The notes under the pieces were generated by a model. That model made no database searches, was not told the DNA's origin, and saw only the letters and a list, made by a program, of their open reading frames with translations. This document shows, piece by piece, positions 11,401 to 19,929 of a stretch of DNA of 64,000 nt (position 1 is its first letter; the number at the start of each line of letters is the position of its first letter). The position numbers and the translations under genes are program-made. The stretch is from Arion vulgaris (taxonomy: Eukaryota; Mollusca; Gastropoda; Stylommatophora; Arionidae). The stretch is from positions 27,017,897-27,081,896 of the forward strand of contig CM036758.1 in NCBI GenBank assembly GCA_020796225.1, read 5' to 3'.

Positions 11401-12753
11401 AAAAGAAATATTAGAAAGATCTCAGAAGGAAGAACAATTCATGGTAAGTGTCTGTTTCTTTGTTGTAAAATATTTTGCAAACATCTGATTTCTTGTTTGT
11501 AGATGTTCAATGTCTACACAATTGAGTCCAGTTCTCTGGATGTATGTTGTTGTGTTTGTTAGTTCATCAAGTGACAGTCTTGCAGAATGTGTTTAGCATC
11601 AGCTTTGATATGGGATTTCTGGAGAGCTTTATTCCCTCTTTATGTCTTTGTGTGACCATTAACAGACAAAGCAGTTGCTCCATGTGGCTTCTTATTTAGT
11701 GAGTAAATTTCCCGTGTGGTGTTGGGGCCGAAGAGAAGCAAAGAATAGTACCACTGCAACCTACAATGCATGTCGTAAGAGGCGACTGATGTAGGCCCTA
11801 GGGATGCTACCATAGTAAATAAAAAGCATAGAAATCAGATGTGCTTGGCCTACTTGTAGGCGCATAACTGGCACATCGTACAATCATTCTTAGGCTCAGA
11901 TCACATACAAATCACACAGATTGGTTGACATGGAGCGTTCAAAGAAGTGAGTAAACTACTCATTTTCTTACCATGTGATATATTTGGTGGGAATAGTGTC
12001 ACACCCATATTCTTCTTTGATCGTCATGGTTCTTGTCTGTCTGTCCACTGTTCTCTACTAATTTGTCAATGATCTATTTGTTTTGCAATTCATCCAGGGT
12101 CCATACAATGACAATTCTGATGACTGAAAATATGACACATCCAATTGTACCTAATTATTATTTTTGTATAAATAATTATATCTCAATATATATTGGGTAT
12201 GTTCAGAATGTGAAACATTTTCTCTTGAGTTATCAATTTGGTGTATTTTTTCATAGTTTGTGTCCATGTTTAGTTATCATTTCTGCTGTTGTCACAATAC
12301 CACACTTATTTAACTGACATGTCATTTTAGTGTGTATATTTCTGTAGTGTAGTCATTCTGCCGTAGAAGCATCATATTTCTTCTATTGCTTGTTGTTTCA
12401 CTCTATAGAAGACTAGAGAGATTTCTTGAAGTGACCATGTTTTTATGACTTGTTTCACTTTGTAGTCATCTTATCCAGAAGGCATGTTTGTTTTAATTGT
12501 TTCACATTGTATCTTGTCCTGAAGACACTAGATTGGTTTTATAACTTTCACTTTTTAGATGTCTTGTTCTTAAAATAATTAGTTTTATGGCTTGTTTTCT
12601 CATATTGTATCCACTTGTTCTGAAGTCATGTTTGACTGTTATCACTTTGTAATTTTGTCCTGAAGGCACCATGTTTGTTCTTGGTTACAGGTGACTGTAA
12701 TGAAAGCCATGGGACTTGAAGTTGCAGTGGGCATTAAATCTGCCAAGGACTGA
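2419..12753 (+). CDS. EIF5A: Translation initiation factor 5A gene (spliced; one broken frame)
   Basis: eIF5A is a cytosolic factor that helps ribosomes through difficult peptide bonds such as polyproline. It works only after one lysine is converted to hypusine by deoxyhypusine synthase and hydroxylase. The coding exons are 2431-2604, 5148-5250, 11312-11443 and 12691-12753, all with GT/AG borders in phase 0. The hypusination loop [12 protein letters not shown] is intact, and the modified lysine would be residue 53 (the K of TGKHG). [12 protein letters not shown] and the OB-fold region [14 protein letters not shown] are also clear. The conceptual length is about 157 residues, normal for the family. 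The start at 2431 is chosen because [12 protein letters not shown] aligns with the family N-terminus. An acceptor just upstream (cttgatatcag, ending 2418) implies a non-coding 5' exon. Oddity: exon 5148-5250 is 2 nt shorter than a family-length exon and reads into TGA at 5241. The cause may be an assembly indel or a dying copy. Confidence 0.93.
2431..2604 (+). CDS. EIF5A: eIF5A coding exon 1 (residues 1-58)
   Basis: This exon encodes the acidic N-terminus, the [17 protein letters not shown] block and the complete hypusine loop ending HGHAK. The donor gttagt begins at 2605. The exon probably starts at 2419 with 12 nt of 5' UTR. Confidence 0.95.
3300..3425 (-). repeat. SINE-E fragment
   Basis: This is related to 26940-27065 and, in reverse complement, to the tRNA-derived SINE-E at 50563-50822. 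Shared pieces are gggtttacctgaaagccgcg and atcgtggctctcaggt. It lies in eIF5A intron 1. Confidence 0.5.
3609..3855 (+). mobile_element. SINE-A copy with TSD
   Basis: Full-length + strand SINE-A inside eIF5A intron 1, running from tgagtggttaccgggg to aaagaagaaga. The direct repeat tatgaaagc is at 3600-3608 and 3856-3864. Confidence 0.88.
4235..4440 (-). pseudogene. LINE 3'-end fragment (GRPR-type)
   Basis: The reverse complement matches the C-terminal coding end of the LINE at 9751-10566. This covers the segment around WNPQGKR/GRPR and KKFVEDLCS. Several frameshifts are present. Confidence 0.65.
4929..5034 (-). mobile_element. SINE-A, 5'-truncated, 11-bp TSD
   Basis: Only the 3' 106 bp of SINE-A is present. 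It is flanked by atagcttgttt at 4918-4928 and 5035-5045, so this is a true 5'-truncated insertion and not a later deletion. Confidence 0.88.
5148..5250 (+). CDS. EIF5A: eIF5A coding exon 2, frame broken
   Basis: The acceptor cccacag ends at 5147 and the donor gtatgt starts at 5251. The exon encodes [20 protein letters not shown], then [11 protein letters not shown], and then meets TGA at 5241-5243. The expected DYQ that ends this exon in the family is present in another frame at 5242-5250. The exon is 103 nt against an expected 105, which fits a 2-nt loss in the stretch gtcgtcaagt. Confidence 0.9.
5560..5755 (-). repeat. Composite repeat: LINE 3' tail joined to SINE-B-type head
   Basis: The left part (ggggcataggcccctagcc) resembles the GRPR-type LINE 3' end. 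The right part (cctcttacaacatgccttgt, then the gtgggtccc block) is a SINE-B-like head. The same kind of pairing occurs at 20060-20438, but here no flanking duplication is visible. Confidence 0.45.
5944..6168 (-). mobile_element. SINE-A copy with 13-bp TSD
   Basis: SINE-A in eIF5A intron 2, with a short internal deletion near 6086. The direct repeat gaatcttttcact is at 5931-5943 and 6169-6181. Confidence 0.88.
6985..7072 (-). repeat. End fragment of piggyBac-like TTAA element
   Basis: The reverse complement of this stretch closely follows the first ~90 bp of the element at 15623-16255. It includes the terminal motif cactttcgctgcca and the caaatctggcc block. The other end was not found nearby. 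Confidence 0.6.
7148..9320 (+). mobile_element. Tc1/mariner-superfamily transposon with ~110-bp TIRs
   Basis: The left end gtctgtccattaattcgtg and the right end cacgaattaatggacagac are inverted repeats of about 110 bp (to about 7255, and from about 9213). Both are bordered by TATA, which contains the TA target duplication. The element of about 2.17 kb lies in eIF5A intron 2 and encodes a decayed DDE transposase. Both ends are present, so this is a complete but dead copy. Confidence 0.92.
7814..8844 (+). pseudogene. Decayed DDE transposase of the 7148-9320 element
   Basis: A cut-and-paste transposase of the DDE_3/IS630-Tc1-mariner type, readable in pieces. From about 7814 there is a helix-turn-helix-like region ([13 protein letters not shown], then [17 protein letters not shown]). 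About 8082-8110 gives [13 protein letters not shown] with the first catalytic D. About 8350-8380 gives [11 protein letters not shown] with the second D. About 8580-8640 gives [22 protein letters not shown] with the catalytic E. The C-terminal tail ends at 8844. At least three stops (for example 7984-7986 and 8485-8487) and two frame changes make it inactive. The second D and the E are about 82-83 codons apart, far more than the 34-41 of classical Tc1 and mariner. Confidence 0.88.
9507..9750 (-). mobile_element. SINE-B copy, interrupted by a LINE
   Basis: SINE-B in reverse orientation (3' body tagctccatatcgacc at the left). Its 5' end continues after the LINE insertion at 10567-10578. The outer duplication tatacagtgtc lies at 9496-9506 and 10579-10589, so the SINE arrived first and the LINE landed in it later. 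Confidence 0.85.
9751..10566 (+). pseudogene. 5'-truncated LINE (GRPR-type) with (TGA)n tail and 15-bp TSD
   Basis: Reverse transcriptase from the catalytic motif to the C-terminus: [14 protein letters not shown] at about 9770-9812, [13 protein letters not shown] at about 9970-10005, VLFYGSETW near 10140, [13 protein letters not shown] near 10310, and [15 protein letters not shown] near 10395-10440. The frame ends at 10549-10551, followed by a ggtgatgatgatg tail. The direct repeat aacacacaagcgtat is at 9736-9750 and 10567-10581. Two frameshifts are visible. The short-repeat tail and conserved C-terminus suggest an RTE-like non-LTR element, but clade assignment needs a tree. Confidence 0.88.
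10595..10830 (+). mobile_element. SINE-A copy with 11-bp TSD
   Basis: Full-length SINE-A just after the SINE-B/LINE nest. The duplication agtgtcaatgt is at 10584-10594 and 10831-10841. Its left copy overlaps the TSD of the older SINE-B. Confidence 0.88.
10880..11087 (-). mobile_element. LINE 3' end with (GA)n tail and 11-bp TSD
   Basis: A 208-bp reverse-strand fragment of the LINE type at 17381-18290. It starts with a (CT)n tail and ends at the GTRNS/NPQ region (ctgcgggttcaggcaagg). The duplication aatatcaattt is at 10869-10879 and 11088-11098, so this is a severely 5'-truncated insertion. Confidence 0.85.
11312..11443 (+). CDS. EIF5A: eIF5A coding exon 3 (44 codons)
   Basis: The acceptor taatgtttcag ends at 11311 and the donor gtaagt begins at 11444. 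The exon encodes the C-terminal OB-fold, including [19 protein letters not shown] and [18 protein letters not shown]. It is open throughout and phase 0 at both ends. Confidence 0.95.
11708..11945 (+). mobile_element. SINE-B, reference copy with TSD
   Basis: Complete + strand SINE-B running from the head (cccgtgtggtg), through the shared core atgtcgtaagaggcgact, to the tail (gagcgttcaaagaag). The duplication agtgagtaaa is at 11698-11707 and 11946-11955. It lies in the last eIF5A intron. Confidence 0.88.
12691..12753 (+). CDS. EIF5A: eIF5A last coding exon
   Basis: The acceptor ttcttggttacag ends at 12690. The exon encodes [20 protein letters not shown] and then TGA at 12751-12753. This aligns with the family C-terminus (VTVLKAMG...AIK), although the last residues are less conserved. 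Confidence 0.93.
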   Translation: MTVMKAMGLEVAVGIKSAKD

Positions 12754-13417
12754 TCATGCCCAGGACATATATTGGACAACCTCTGAACTACAGTACATTT
12801 TCAAGCTAAATATTTAGGAAACATCAAAGCGACAAATATCGGACAGGGCAAAAACTATTTACTTCTATCACAACACATGCAAGTATGGAGTATCATGAGT
12901 CTTAACCATGAGTTAAACAAATTTATGGTTAACAAATTCCAGGCGACTTTTTCTTACACTGATGCTCAGTATTATTCTTGCATAATGTTCTTTCTTTCAG
13001 TAGGAACAGTTTTAAAATTGTCGCTAGTACAAAGAAAATTGGACTAGCGGTTGTAAGGAGTAGAACGCAAAGAAAATGTTTGAAGAATTATGGGTTGAGA
13101 AAATAATGTCAAGTGAGGGATGATCATAAATGTATTCACAGTTGACTGGTATATCTGTTTCATACTGACTGACATAAACAATCATATCTCCACAACTTCT
13201 GGTCTCTAATACTGTTTTCTGTTCTGTTTATAACAACTTTCTTCAGCATCATAATATATTCAACTATCCATTATCTTTACTCTGAAGTTGCATTTCTTTT
13301 ACCATCAATTCTGCTGTCTGACTGTCACAACATATTCCAGTTGTCCTTTCTCATAATATGCCCCACAAAATACAAACTACTTGTTACTGATGTGTAATCA
13401 TTTTATCCTCATCCTCT
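12754..13417. other. 3' flank of eIF5A; nothing recognised
   Basis: This should include the eIF5A 3' UTR. No long reading frame, clear polyadenylation signal or repeat landmark was recognised. Confidence 0.4.
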
Positions 13418-14010
13418 CTTGTGCCTTTTTGACACCAGTTTGGTCATTGGTCCTCAACCAACTCATGCCAAAGTCTTCCCATGTAGCTCCTTTGATTTCT
13501 TCCATATATTGTTTGTTAACTCTTTCCACATGCACTTATTATTTCCTCAATTTTTAAGCAGTTAATTCAAGGGAAGTAAAAATAAATAAAAATAAATCCA
13601 GTGTTTGTCAATAAATAAACATATATATATTATTATATACTAAATTGAAGAAAACGGAACAGCCCAATAGAATAACAAGATTGAAAAGTAGTAGAAGTAA
13701 AACTAGAGACTTCTTATAAGGGAAGCAACTCTATGGCGCAGTATGCGACTTAAAGCGTGCAACGGACTTCCGCCGTGGTGCAGTATGCGGCTTAAAGCGT
13801 GGAAAGAGTTAATCTCAACCTCCAAATCTCTTCTCCGTGTATTTTTAGACATTCCTCAATTTCCTTGCTGGTTCCAGGAAAGGGCCCTTATTGTTTTATT
13901 CCCATACGGTTTTCTCAGTGTGTTCTATCCAGTGCCAGCATTGTTTCTTCACATCTTGGTTCACTGGATTCATTCTTGTTCTCTCCATAAGCTCCTCAAT
14001 TGTTAACTAT
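13418..14010 (-). pseudogene. LINE 3' end (GRPR-type), split by a MITE
   Basis: The segments 13418-13519 and 13809-14010 together read in reverse complement as the C-terminus and 3' end of the LINE type at 17381-18290 (the LVEDQ...GLC end, WNQQGN, and IRRTMRE-like pieces). They are separated by the TTAA element at 13520-13808. The reading frames are broken. Confidence 0.7.
13520..13808. mobile_element. TTAA-flanked MITE inside a LINE
   Basis: The inverted ends are ctctttccacatgc and gcgtggaaagag. Exact TTAA lies on both sides (13516-13519 and 13809-13812), matching the piggyBac target-site rule. The interior is AT-rich with no frame. Near the right end an imperfect direct repeat (gcagtatgcgacttaaagcg / gcagtatgcggcttaaagcg) is present. 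Confidence 0.85.
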
Positions 14011-15006
14011 AATACCATCTGAGTAATAATTTCCTTATCCCTCACTTAATATTCTTGTGAACTGATGATAGAAATCTTAGCATCTGTTAAATCACATATG
14101 TTGTGGGCTCCAATGATATTTTGTTTATTGATATTTACATGCTTTCCATATACTTTTTGCTTACTCTTAAAAATTGATATAGCTGTTGTATAGTCACAAT
14201 AACAAATCATTCTTTAAGTTACTTTTTTTTCCCTCCTAACTAGATTTAGCAACAAAAAATAATGATTTGACCCTGTTTATAAATAATTAAATCTTCTGTG
14301 AAAATTGTCGTACATGTTCATGCTGTTTTAATCATGAGGTGACCTTAATGTCCATATTGACCACCTATCACTTAAGTGGCACTTGTTTCATCCTAAGAAT
14401 TTAGACCTCTCTAGAAATGTTGGTGTGGGTATAATTATTATTAGTGATTTTAATTTGACCAATTAGATGTTGAACGTATGATTTCTGTACAAGGTTATAC
14501 AAATTATAAATTATCCTGCTGAATTTATTGAACATCTGCTGATTGTTGTGAAAGTTGTTTTAAAATAAATATTTTCTGTACATCTTTGCTTTTTTTTTGT
14601 GTGTTAAACTCAATGGGTTAGAATCTGATAACATCCACATTTCAAGTATGTGTAGTTTAGCTAATCATTCTAAGATAAGTGTGACATTTTTGTTGGTGGG
14701 AGGGAGAGTTATACAGATACCAAATCTCTACATGAACTGGGGCACATTAGATAGGAATGAAATCTCGGCTGGGACCTTGTTACAAAAATAAATTTTGTTG
14801 ATTGTGTATGTTTTCATGTGAACAATGAGAATTCATATTGATATTTTTCTTAACATTTAATCTTGTTTGTGACTGAGTTGTTGTGAGGGTGAAATCTAGA
14901 ATGATCTTTGAGTGCATGACTCATTAGGTTTACACAGAATCATATGTTTTGGTTTTTGGGTTATTTATTTGAATTGGAACTATGCAAGGTAAATGGAGTG
15001 TGCTAT
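14011..15006. other. AT-rich intergenic DNA; nothing recognised
   Basis: Only short chance frames are present on either strand. No repeat landmark was identified before the SINE-A at 15007. Confidence 0.4.
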
Positions 15007-15297
15007 CGCCCGAGTGGTTACCGGGCCCAAATTTGGGGTGTAAAGAATAGAACCACTGTTACCTGCCATGCATATTGTAAGAGGCAACTAAGGAGGTTTG
15101 GCTGAAATCGGATGCATGTGTCCTAAACGTGTAGAAGTCTATGCGTTTAGGGGCCTACCAAACCAATGTGCAACATATACACGTTCTTGGCAAAGATCAA
15201 ACATATCACAGAGTGATTAAAATTGAGTCGTAAGAACGAACGCAAAGAAGAAGAGAAAAGAGTGATTAAAATTGGTCGTAAAGAACAACACAAAGAA
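15007..15297 (+). mobile_element. SINE-A with duplicated 3' tail and 12-bp TSD
   Basis: A full SINE-A followed by a second copy of its last ~45 bp (agagtgattaaaattggtcg occurs near 15212 and again near 15259). One duplication, ggagtgtgctat, at 14995-15006 and 15298-15309 encloses the whole unit. The extra tail was therefore part of the inserted molecule. Confidence 0.88.
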
Positions 15298-15622
15298 GGA
15301 GTGTGCTATATTCCTAATGTTTTAGTCTGTTGTTTGTAATGTGGGTCCTGTTATATTATTTTGGACATGAATGTTCTTAAACCTGAGTTAGTTAACTGTC
15401 TTGATTAGAATACATCAAAGCATCATGATTTGTGTTGCATTTGGAGTTGACACATGACAGTTAAACCATTTCAATCTCATTTAAAAGCAATCCATCCATC
15501 TTTTTTTTTGTTGACTAGAGTGAAGTTACCATGTGTTTTTTTTTACAGTGATGGTAACTGCAGCATTTGCTGGTGTTGAATACCTTTTCCAACGTTTGGT
15601 TAGGTGCAGTAGTCTTATTTGA

Positions 15623-16255
15623 CACTTTCGCTGCCAGCCATTTTTCAACAAAGTCTGGCTCACTGCCAATGCTATTTTTCGGCATGATCAGTTTTCAGAG
15701 TGACAATTTTAAAAAATGCTAAAAATAAACTAATAAACTTAGGACTTTTAAACTATGGAATAGTGTTCATATATTGAGCTACTAACCTGTCTATATGTGG
15801 AATCTATTCTTTATAATCCACAAGCTATTGTAGTAACTGATATCCCCATACCTAACCACAGTATGATATGCCATCGTTTTCGAGTTGGGTGTCCGTCATC
15901 TACTTCTGTACCCCTGGGAATGTCTGCTATCGATCTATGAACATCGTCACGTGAATCACAGTTCAAATTCATATCACATTCAGAGTTTGTTTTAACACTA
16001 TCACTGGCTAAAAAGTACGAAAAAGTCATTTTGTACATCACTATTCATCAGCTACGCCTTTTGAAAATTTTGTTTACTTACGAAAATCGCACTTACACCG
16101 ACGTTTCGCGACGCGTTAGATCCACCATTTTGGAGAGCTCGAACAATACGGAAGTAGTACGCCACGGGACCCCTGTTTTCGGCAAGCGATACTCCCCGAA
16201 GACATCGTTGACGGCACATGTTCGCTGACAAAAGTCGTCGGTGGCAGCGAAAGTG
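15623..16255 (-). mobile_element. piggyBac-like TTAA element, internally deleted
   Basis: The ends are inverted: cactttcgctgcca at 15623-15636 and tggcagcgaaagtg at 16242-16255. The right flank is TTAA and the left is TTGA. A minus-strand frame from 16041 to 15811 encodes an acidic, Ser/Asp-rich 76-residue peptide (SDSVKTNSECDMNLNCDSRD). This is the kind of N-terminus seen in piggyBac transposases. No catalytic domain remains. Confidence 0.65.
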
Positions 16256-16261
16256 TTAAAC

Positions 16262-17337
16262 ATTGTCTTGTCCCTTATTCCAGCATGTTTGATAAGGTGC
16301 ACTAGTACTATACTTTACTGCATACTAATAGACAGTAGGATGCACAGAGGGCAATGAAAGATGTATTCTCTATGGCTTTTGACTTAAATTTGTAGATGAA
16401 ATGTATACTTGTGTGTTCTTGCTGTGAAAATTGTACAGTACAAATGGTGGGGTGTCATGCGGGCAGATATTTTCCTCATGTAAGTCTATCCATATGTCCT
16501 ATTCAAATCAATAAATCTGACTGATAACAGTATATATTTTGTTTGGTGTTGTATTTTTGTGCATCTTCATATCACGGGTTGGTTGAAATGTCAGTCTCTT
16601 CTGCACTTTTATCAAACTGATGTACTTTTTTGTCAGCTTTTTAAAATCATGTTTCTAGAGGGACCCATATGTTACATATTGAGTGCTGCATAAAACAGTT
16701 TGGGATGCAAACACAGCAACATCTGCCATCTAGTTATTGTGTTGTTTATACCATCAGTGTTGATCCAGGTAATGGATTTCAATAATTCTTGGTAAATTGT
16801 TACCAATGCTTTACATACAATGATTGAAATACTGCAGGAGAACAAGTGATAATCCAGACCATGCAAAGATCCACAATAGACATACATACAGTATGTTCGA
16901 CTAACTAAAGGTACCAACTTCTGACATATGCAATTATCACATTGATAATATACATGTTTCATCATATATCATGGCATATATGGATCTCCACAAACCTCGA
17001 TTGTTGAGTACTGACTATTGGCACACATGATTGCATTATTCCATGTCACAAAGTTATGCTGTCCAAATATGTACATGTTTTGTTGTTGTCCTCCGGATGG
17101 GATCACTTGATCAATTTTGGTGGATGTCACATTGTGCTCTCAACCTTATTTTCTCATGATAGGTTTGAAAAATTATGTCAATGATGAGCTTTCTCTACAT
17201 TTACCTCTTTCAACACGTTTTTTTTTTTTTTTAGCAATCCAATTATTCCCACCTTTTTTTTGTGTCAAACCACATCCCTGGCTTTTCTGTTTCGTTTCCA
17301 TAGATTAGTACTGATAACTCTAAAAAAGAATCCAATG
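16262..17337. other. Intergenic DNA; nothing recognised
   Basis: AT-rich, with no long frame and no repeat landmark that could be matched to the other families in the window. Confidence 0.35.
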
Positions 17338-17380
17338 TCTGCGCTGCTTTTTATTTATTAGGGTGGCATCCCTAGGCCCT
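17338..17380 (-). repeat. SINE-B scrap
   Basis: The motif gctttttatttattagggtgg and then tccctaggcccta match the centre of SINE-B in reverse. It abuts the LINE that begins at about 17381. Confidence 0.55.
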
Positions 17381-18290
17381 TAGTGCGTCAGGGATGTCTT
17401 CTATCACCTTTGTTGTTCTTACTGACAATAGACTGGATTATGAAGACCACAGTAACTAACACCAGAAATGGAATCCAATGGACTCTGACAGAGCAACTAG
17501 ATGATCTGGACTTCGCTGATGATATAGCCCTTCTGTCACATACACGAAATCAGATGCAGGATAAGCTAAACACATTGAATCAAAGGTCCCAGCAACTAGG
17601 GCTGAACATTCATAAGGGAAAGACAAAGATATTGAGAATTAACCAAGCAACGACAACTCGATCTCCCTGTGGGAAATCCCACTTCAAGAGGTAGAATCAT
17701 ACACATATTTGGGCAGCAACGTAGACAAAGAGGGTGGAACAGATAGAGATGTTAAAATAAGAATACAGAAGGCAAGAGGAGCTTTCATTGCACTGGGAAA
17801 CATTTGGAAGTCCAAAGAAATCAAATCTAGAACAAAAATTCGGATATTTAACTCTAATGTAAAAGCAGTTCTACTGTATGGGTCAGAAACATGGAGAACT
17901 AAAACAATAGCGCATAAATTGCAAACATTCATCAACTGGTATCTGCGCAGAATAGAGGGAATAAGATGGTATGATAGGGTCACAAATGAGGAACTTATGG
18001 AGAGAACAAGACAGATTCCAGTGAACGAACAGGTTAAAAAAGACGCTGGCGCTGGATAGGACACACTTTGCGAAACCGGAGGGGAATATAACAAGAAGGG
18101 TCCTTGCCTGGAACCCGCAGGGACAGCGAAAGAAGGAGGCCGAGAATACATGGAGACGAGATTTGGAGGCGGAGATCAACAATATAAAGAAGAGCTAGAG
18201 GGAGCTGCAGGAGATAGGAAGACTTGGCATGAGTTGGTTGAGGGCCTATGCCCCAACCCGGGTAAAAAAAGGCAAAGAGAGAGAGAGAGA
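17381..18290 (+). pseudogene. 5'-truncated LINE (GRPR-type), (GA)n tail
   Basis: The RT begins just before RQGCLLSPLLF. It continues with QLDDLDFADDIALLSHTRNQ (the FADD catalytic box at about 17500-17545), YLGSNVDKEGGTDRDVKIRI near 17705, VLLYGSETWRT near 17870, and WYDRVTNEEL near 17965. It ends in broken pieces of the GHTLRNRR and NPQGQRKK region. The 3' tail is gagagagagagag. There are frameshifts near 17690 and 18050. This is the longest representative of its type and the parent-type of the fragments at 10880-11087, 13418-14010, 23578-23990 and 55548-55690. Confidence 0.85.
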
Positions 18291-18355
18291 TCTTATACTA
18301 TGTTTCTGAGGACCAAGGTCATGTAATCAGCCTACCATACCTAGATAAAGATCGG

Positions 18356-18866
18356 TTCTCTATACCGACCACTTGTTAAATGACTTTTGTTTGTGATATG
18401 AGCCTAAGAGCAATTGTATGTTGTGCCAGTTATGCACCTAAAAGTATCGAAATAGGGGGAAGACTGCAGTAAAACTTGGTAAATAGCAAAACACGTACAA
18501 ACAAAGTACTATAGTTTTACAAAATACAGAAACAGTGACGATAAACAGCAACGTTTCGACCAAAAGGCCTTTATCTTTAGATAAATTTGCATGTTTCGTT
18601 ATCGTCCATTTGTAAGTGTTCTCTATAATTCGTCACTCCTGTTGTGTTGTTTGCTTGATAAAGGCCTTTTGGTTGAAACGTTGCTGTTTATTGTCACTGT
18701 TTCTGTAAAACTATAGTACTTTGTATGTGTTTCACCTAAAAGTAGGCCATCACATCCGATTTCTGTGACTTTTTATTGACTAGCGTAGCCGCCTCTTACA
18801 ACATGTCTTGTAGGTTGCATTGTTACTATTCTTTGCTCCTCTTGCGGGCTCTGACAACACACTGGT
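18356..18866 (-). mobile_element. SINE-B copy interrupted by a fold-back element
   Basis: The SINE-B body (ccgaccacttgttaaatgac, then gagcctaagagc) stops at 18446 and resumes at 18745 (ggccatcacatccgatttc). The intervening 286 bp is a separate insertion. No outer duplication was found. Confidence 0.8.
18447..18732. mobile_element. Fold-back element with 12-bp TSD
   Basis: Arms at about 18488-18574 and 18656-18732 are inverted copies of each other, sharing aacagcaacgtttcgacc and its complement ggttgaaacgttgctgtt. They flank a ~80-bp spacer. The duplication cacctaaaagta lies at 18435-18446 and 18733-18744. The motif gataaaggccttttggttga recurs at 60115 and, in reverse, at 24140. The class is unresolved: it may be the terminal repeat of a Penelope-like element or a fold-back MITE. 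Confidence 0.75.
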
Positions 18867-19141
18867 GTGATTTCTTTTGTACAATCTTCTTTGTGAACAG
18901 AATTATCACAAAAATACAGTAACAATCTTAGTGTTTGTACCAACAGAATTTATTGCTATAGGTGATCAATATACTTGAATAAATAGAGGAACATTAGAGG
19001 TTTGTTTCATGTAAATAGAGTTTGTTAGTGAGGCACAGGAAAAAAACAAAACACAAATGTATCATTTTATTAAATAAAATAGTCCAGTCTGTATCTCAGT
19101 TTGAGCTCCTTAACTCTTAGTAGACCAAGGCAAATATGATG

Positions 19142-19432
19142 TTAAGAGTAAAAAACGTCACTTAGTGTGGCGTTTAGTCCACATGGAGTTAAAAATAGGT
19201 CTAAAGTCGAAGGATTGACTTCATTGCACCAGGTTTTACCCTGTATGACTCGGTCCCTCTCCGCAGAAATGACATGCCACTTGCCAAAAGTATTGCACAA
19301 AGCCTGAACTCCGGCAACAATTCTGAGGGCTCTGGAAAAAATGCATTTGTTAGCAGAACAGCGTGGTTTGGATTTGAACCTGCGACCTTCGGAATGCAAG
19401 AGGCTCAGCCTCCTCTTATATCTGAATGCCAT
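19142..19432 (-). repeat. tRNA-derived SINE (family G)
   Basis: Reverse orientation. The B-box-like block at about 19370-19388 (gatttgaacctgcgacc) lies inside the repeat. The body shares cggtttaccctgtatgactc-like and ggattgacttc-like pieces with the + copy at 19545-19800. Confidence 0.55.
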
Positions 19433-19544
19433 TTAAATACTTCATGATTTAAGTGCTAAATGTACATCATAATATGGAAGCAAAATGTAGGTTAACAAAG
19501 ATTGACCTCTGTGGTTACATTTGATGCTTGTATAGTACGTTTTA

Positions 19545-19800
19545 GTGAGGGGGTCTCTGTGTGGTTAAGATGTTCGCCTTGCATTCTGAAGATTAGTGGT
19601 TCTATTCCAGATTGCGCGTCAGTTTATATGTACATTTTCTTTGTAGATTCCTAGGATTGTTGCTGTGGTTACTGAGTTGTGCTTTATGCAACACTCTTAG
19701 CAAGTGGCTTACTATTTCTGTCAAAGGGGACAGAGCCATATGGCGAAACCCGGTGAAGTCAATCCTTTGACGTCAGACTATTTTCTTACATTGTCTATGA
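19545..19800 (+). repeat. tRNA-derived SINE (family G)
   Basis: The head has an A-box-like gtgtggttaagatgttcgcc and a B-box-like gtggttctattccag. The body (ggggacagagccatatggcg, gtgaagtcaatcctttgacg) mirrors the minus copy at 19142-19432. The two copies therefore form an inverted pair. Confidence 0.55.
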
Positions 19801-19929
19801 TGCTTTTCTTAAAACTTGCAGTTTATCCCATTTTGTTATATGCTTTGCTTGCTAAACTGTCTTTTGGTTGTGTTTCAGTATATAGTTTCCAGAACGGCAA
19901 ACATAAACTCTGAAGTCACCAACATGATA

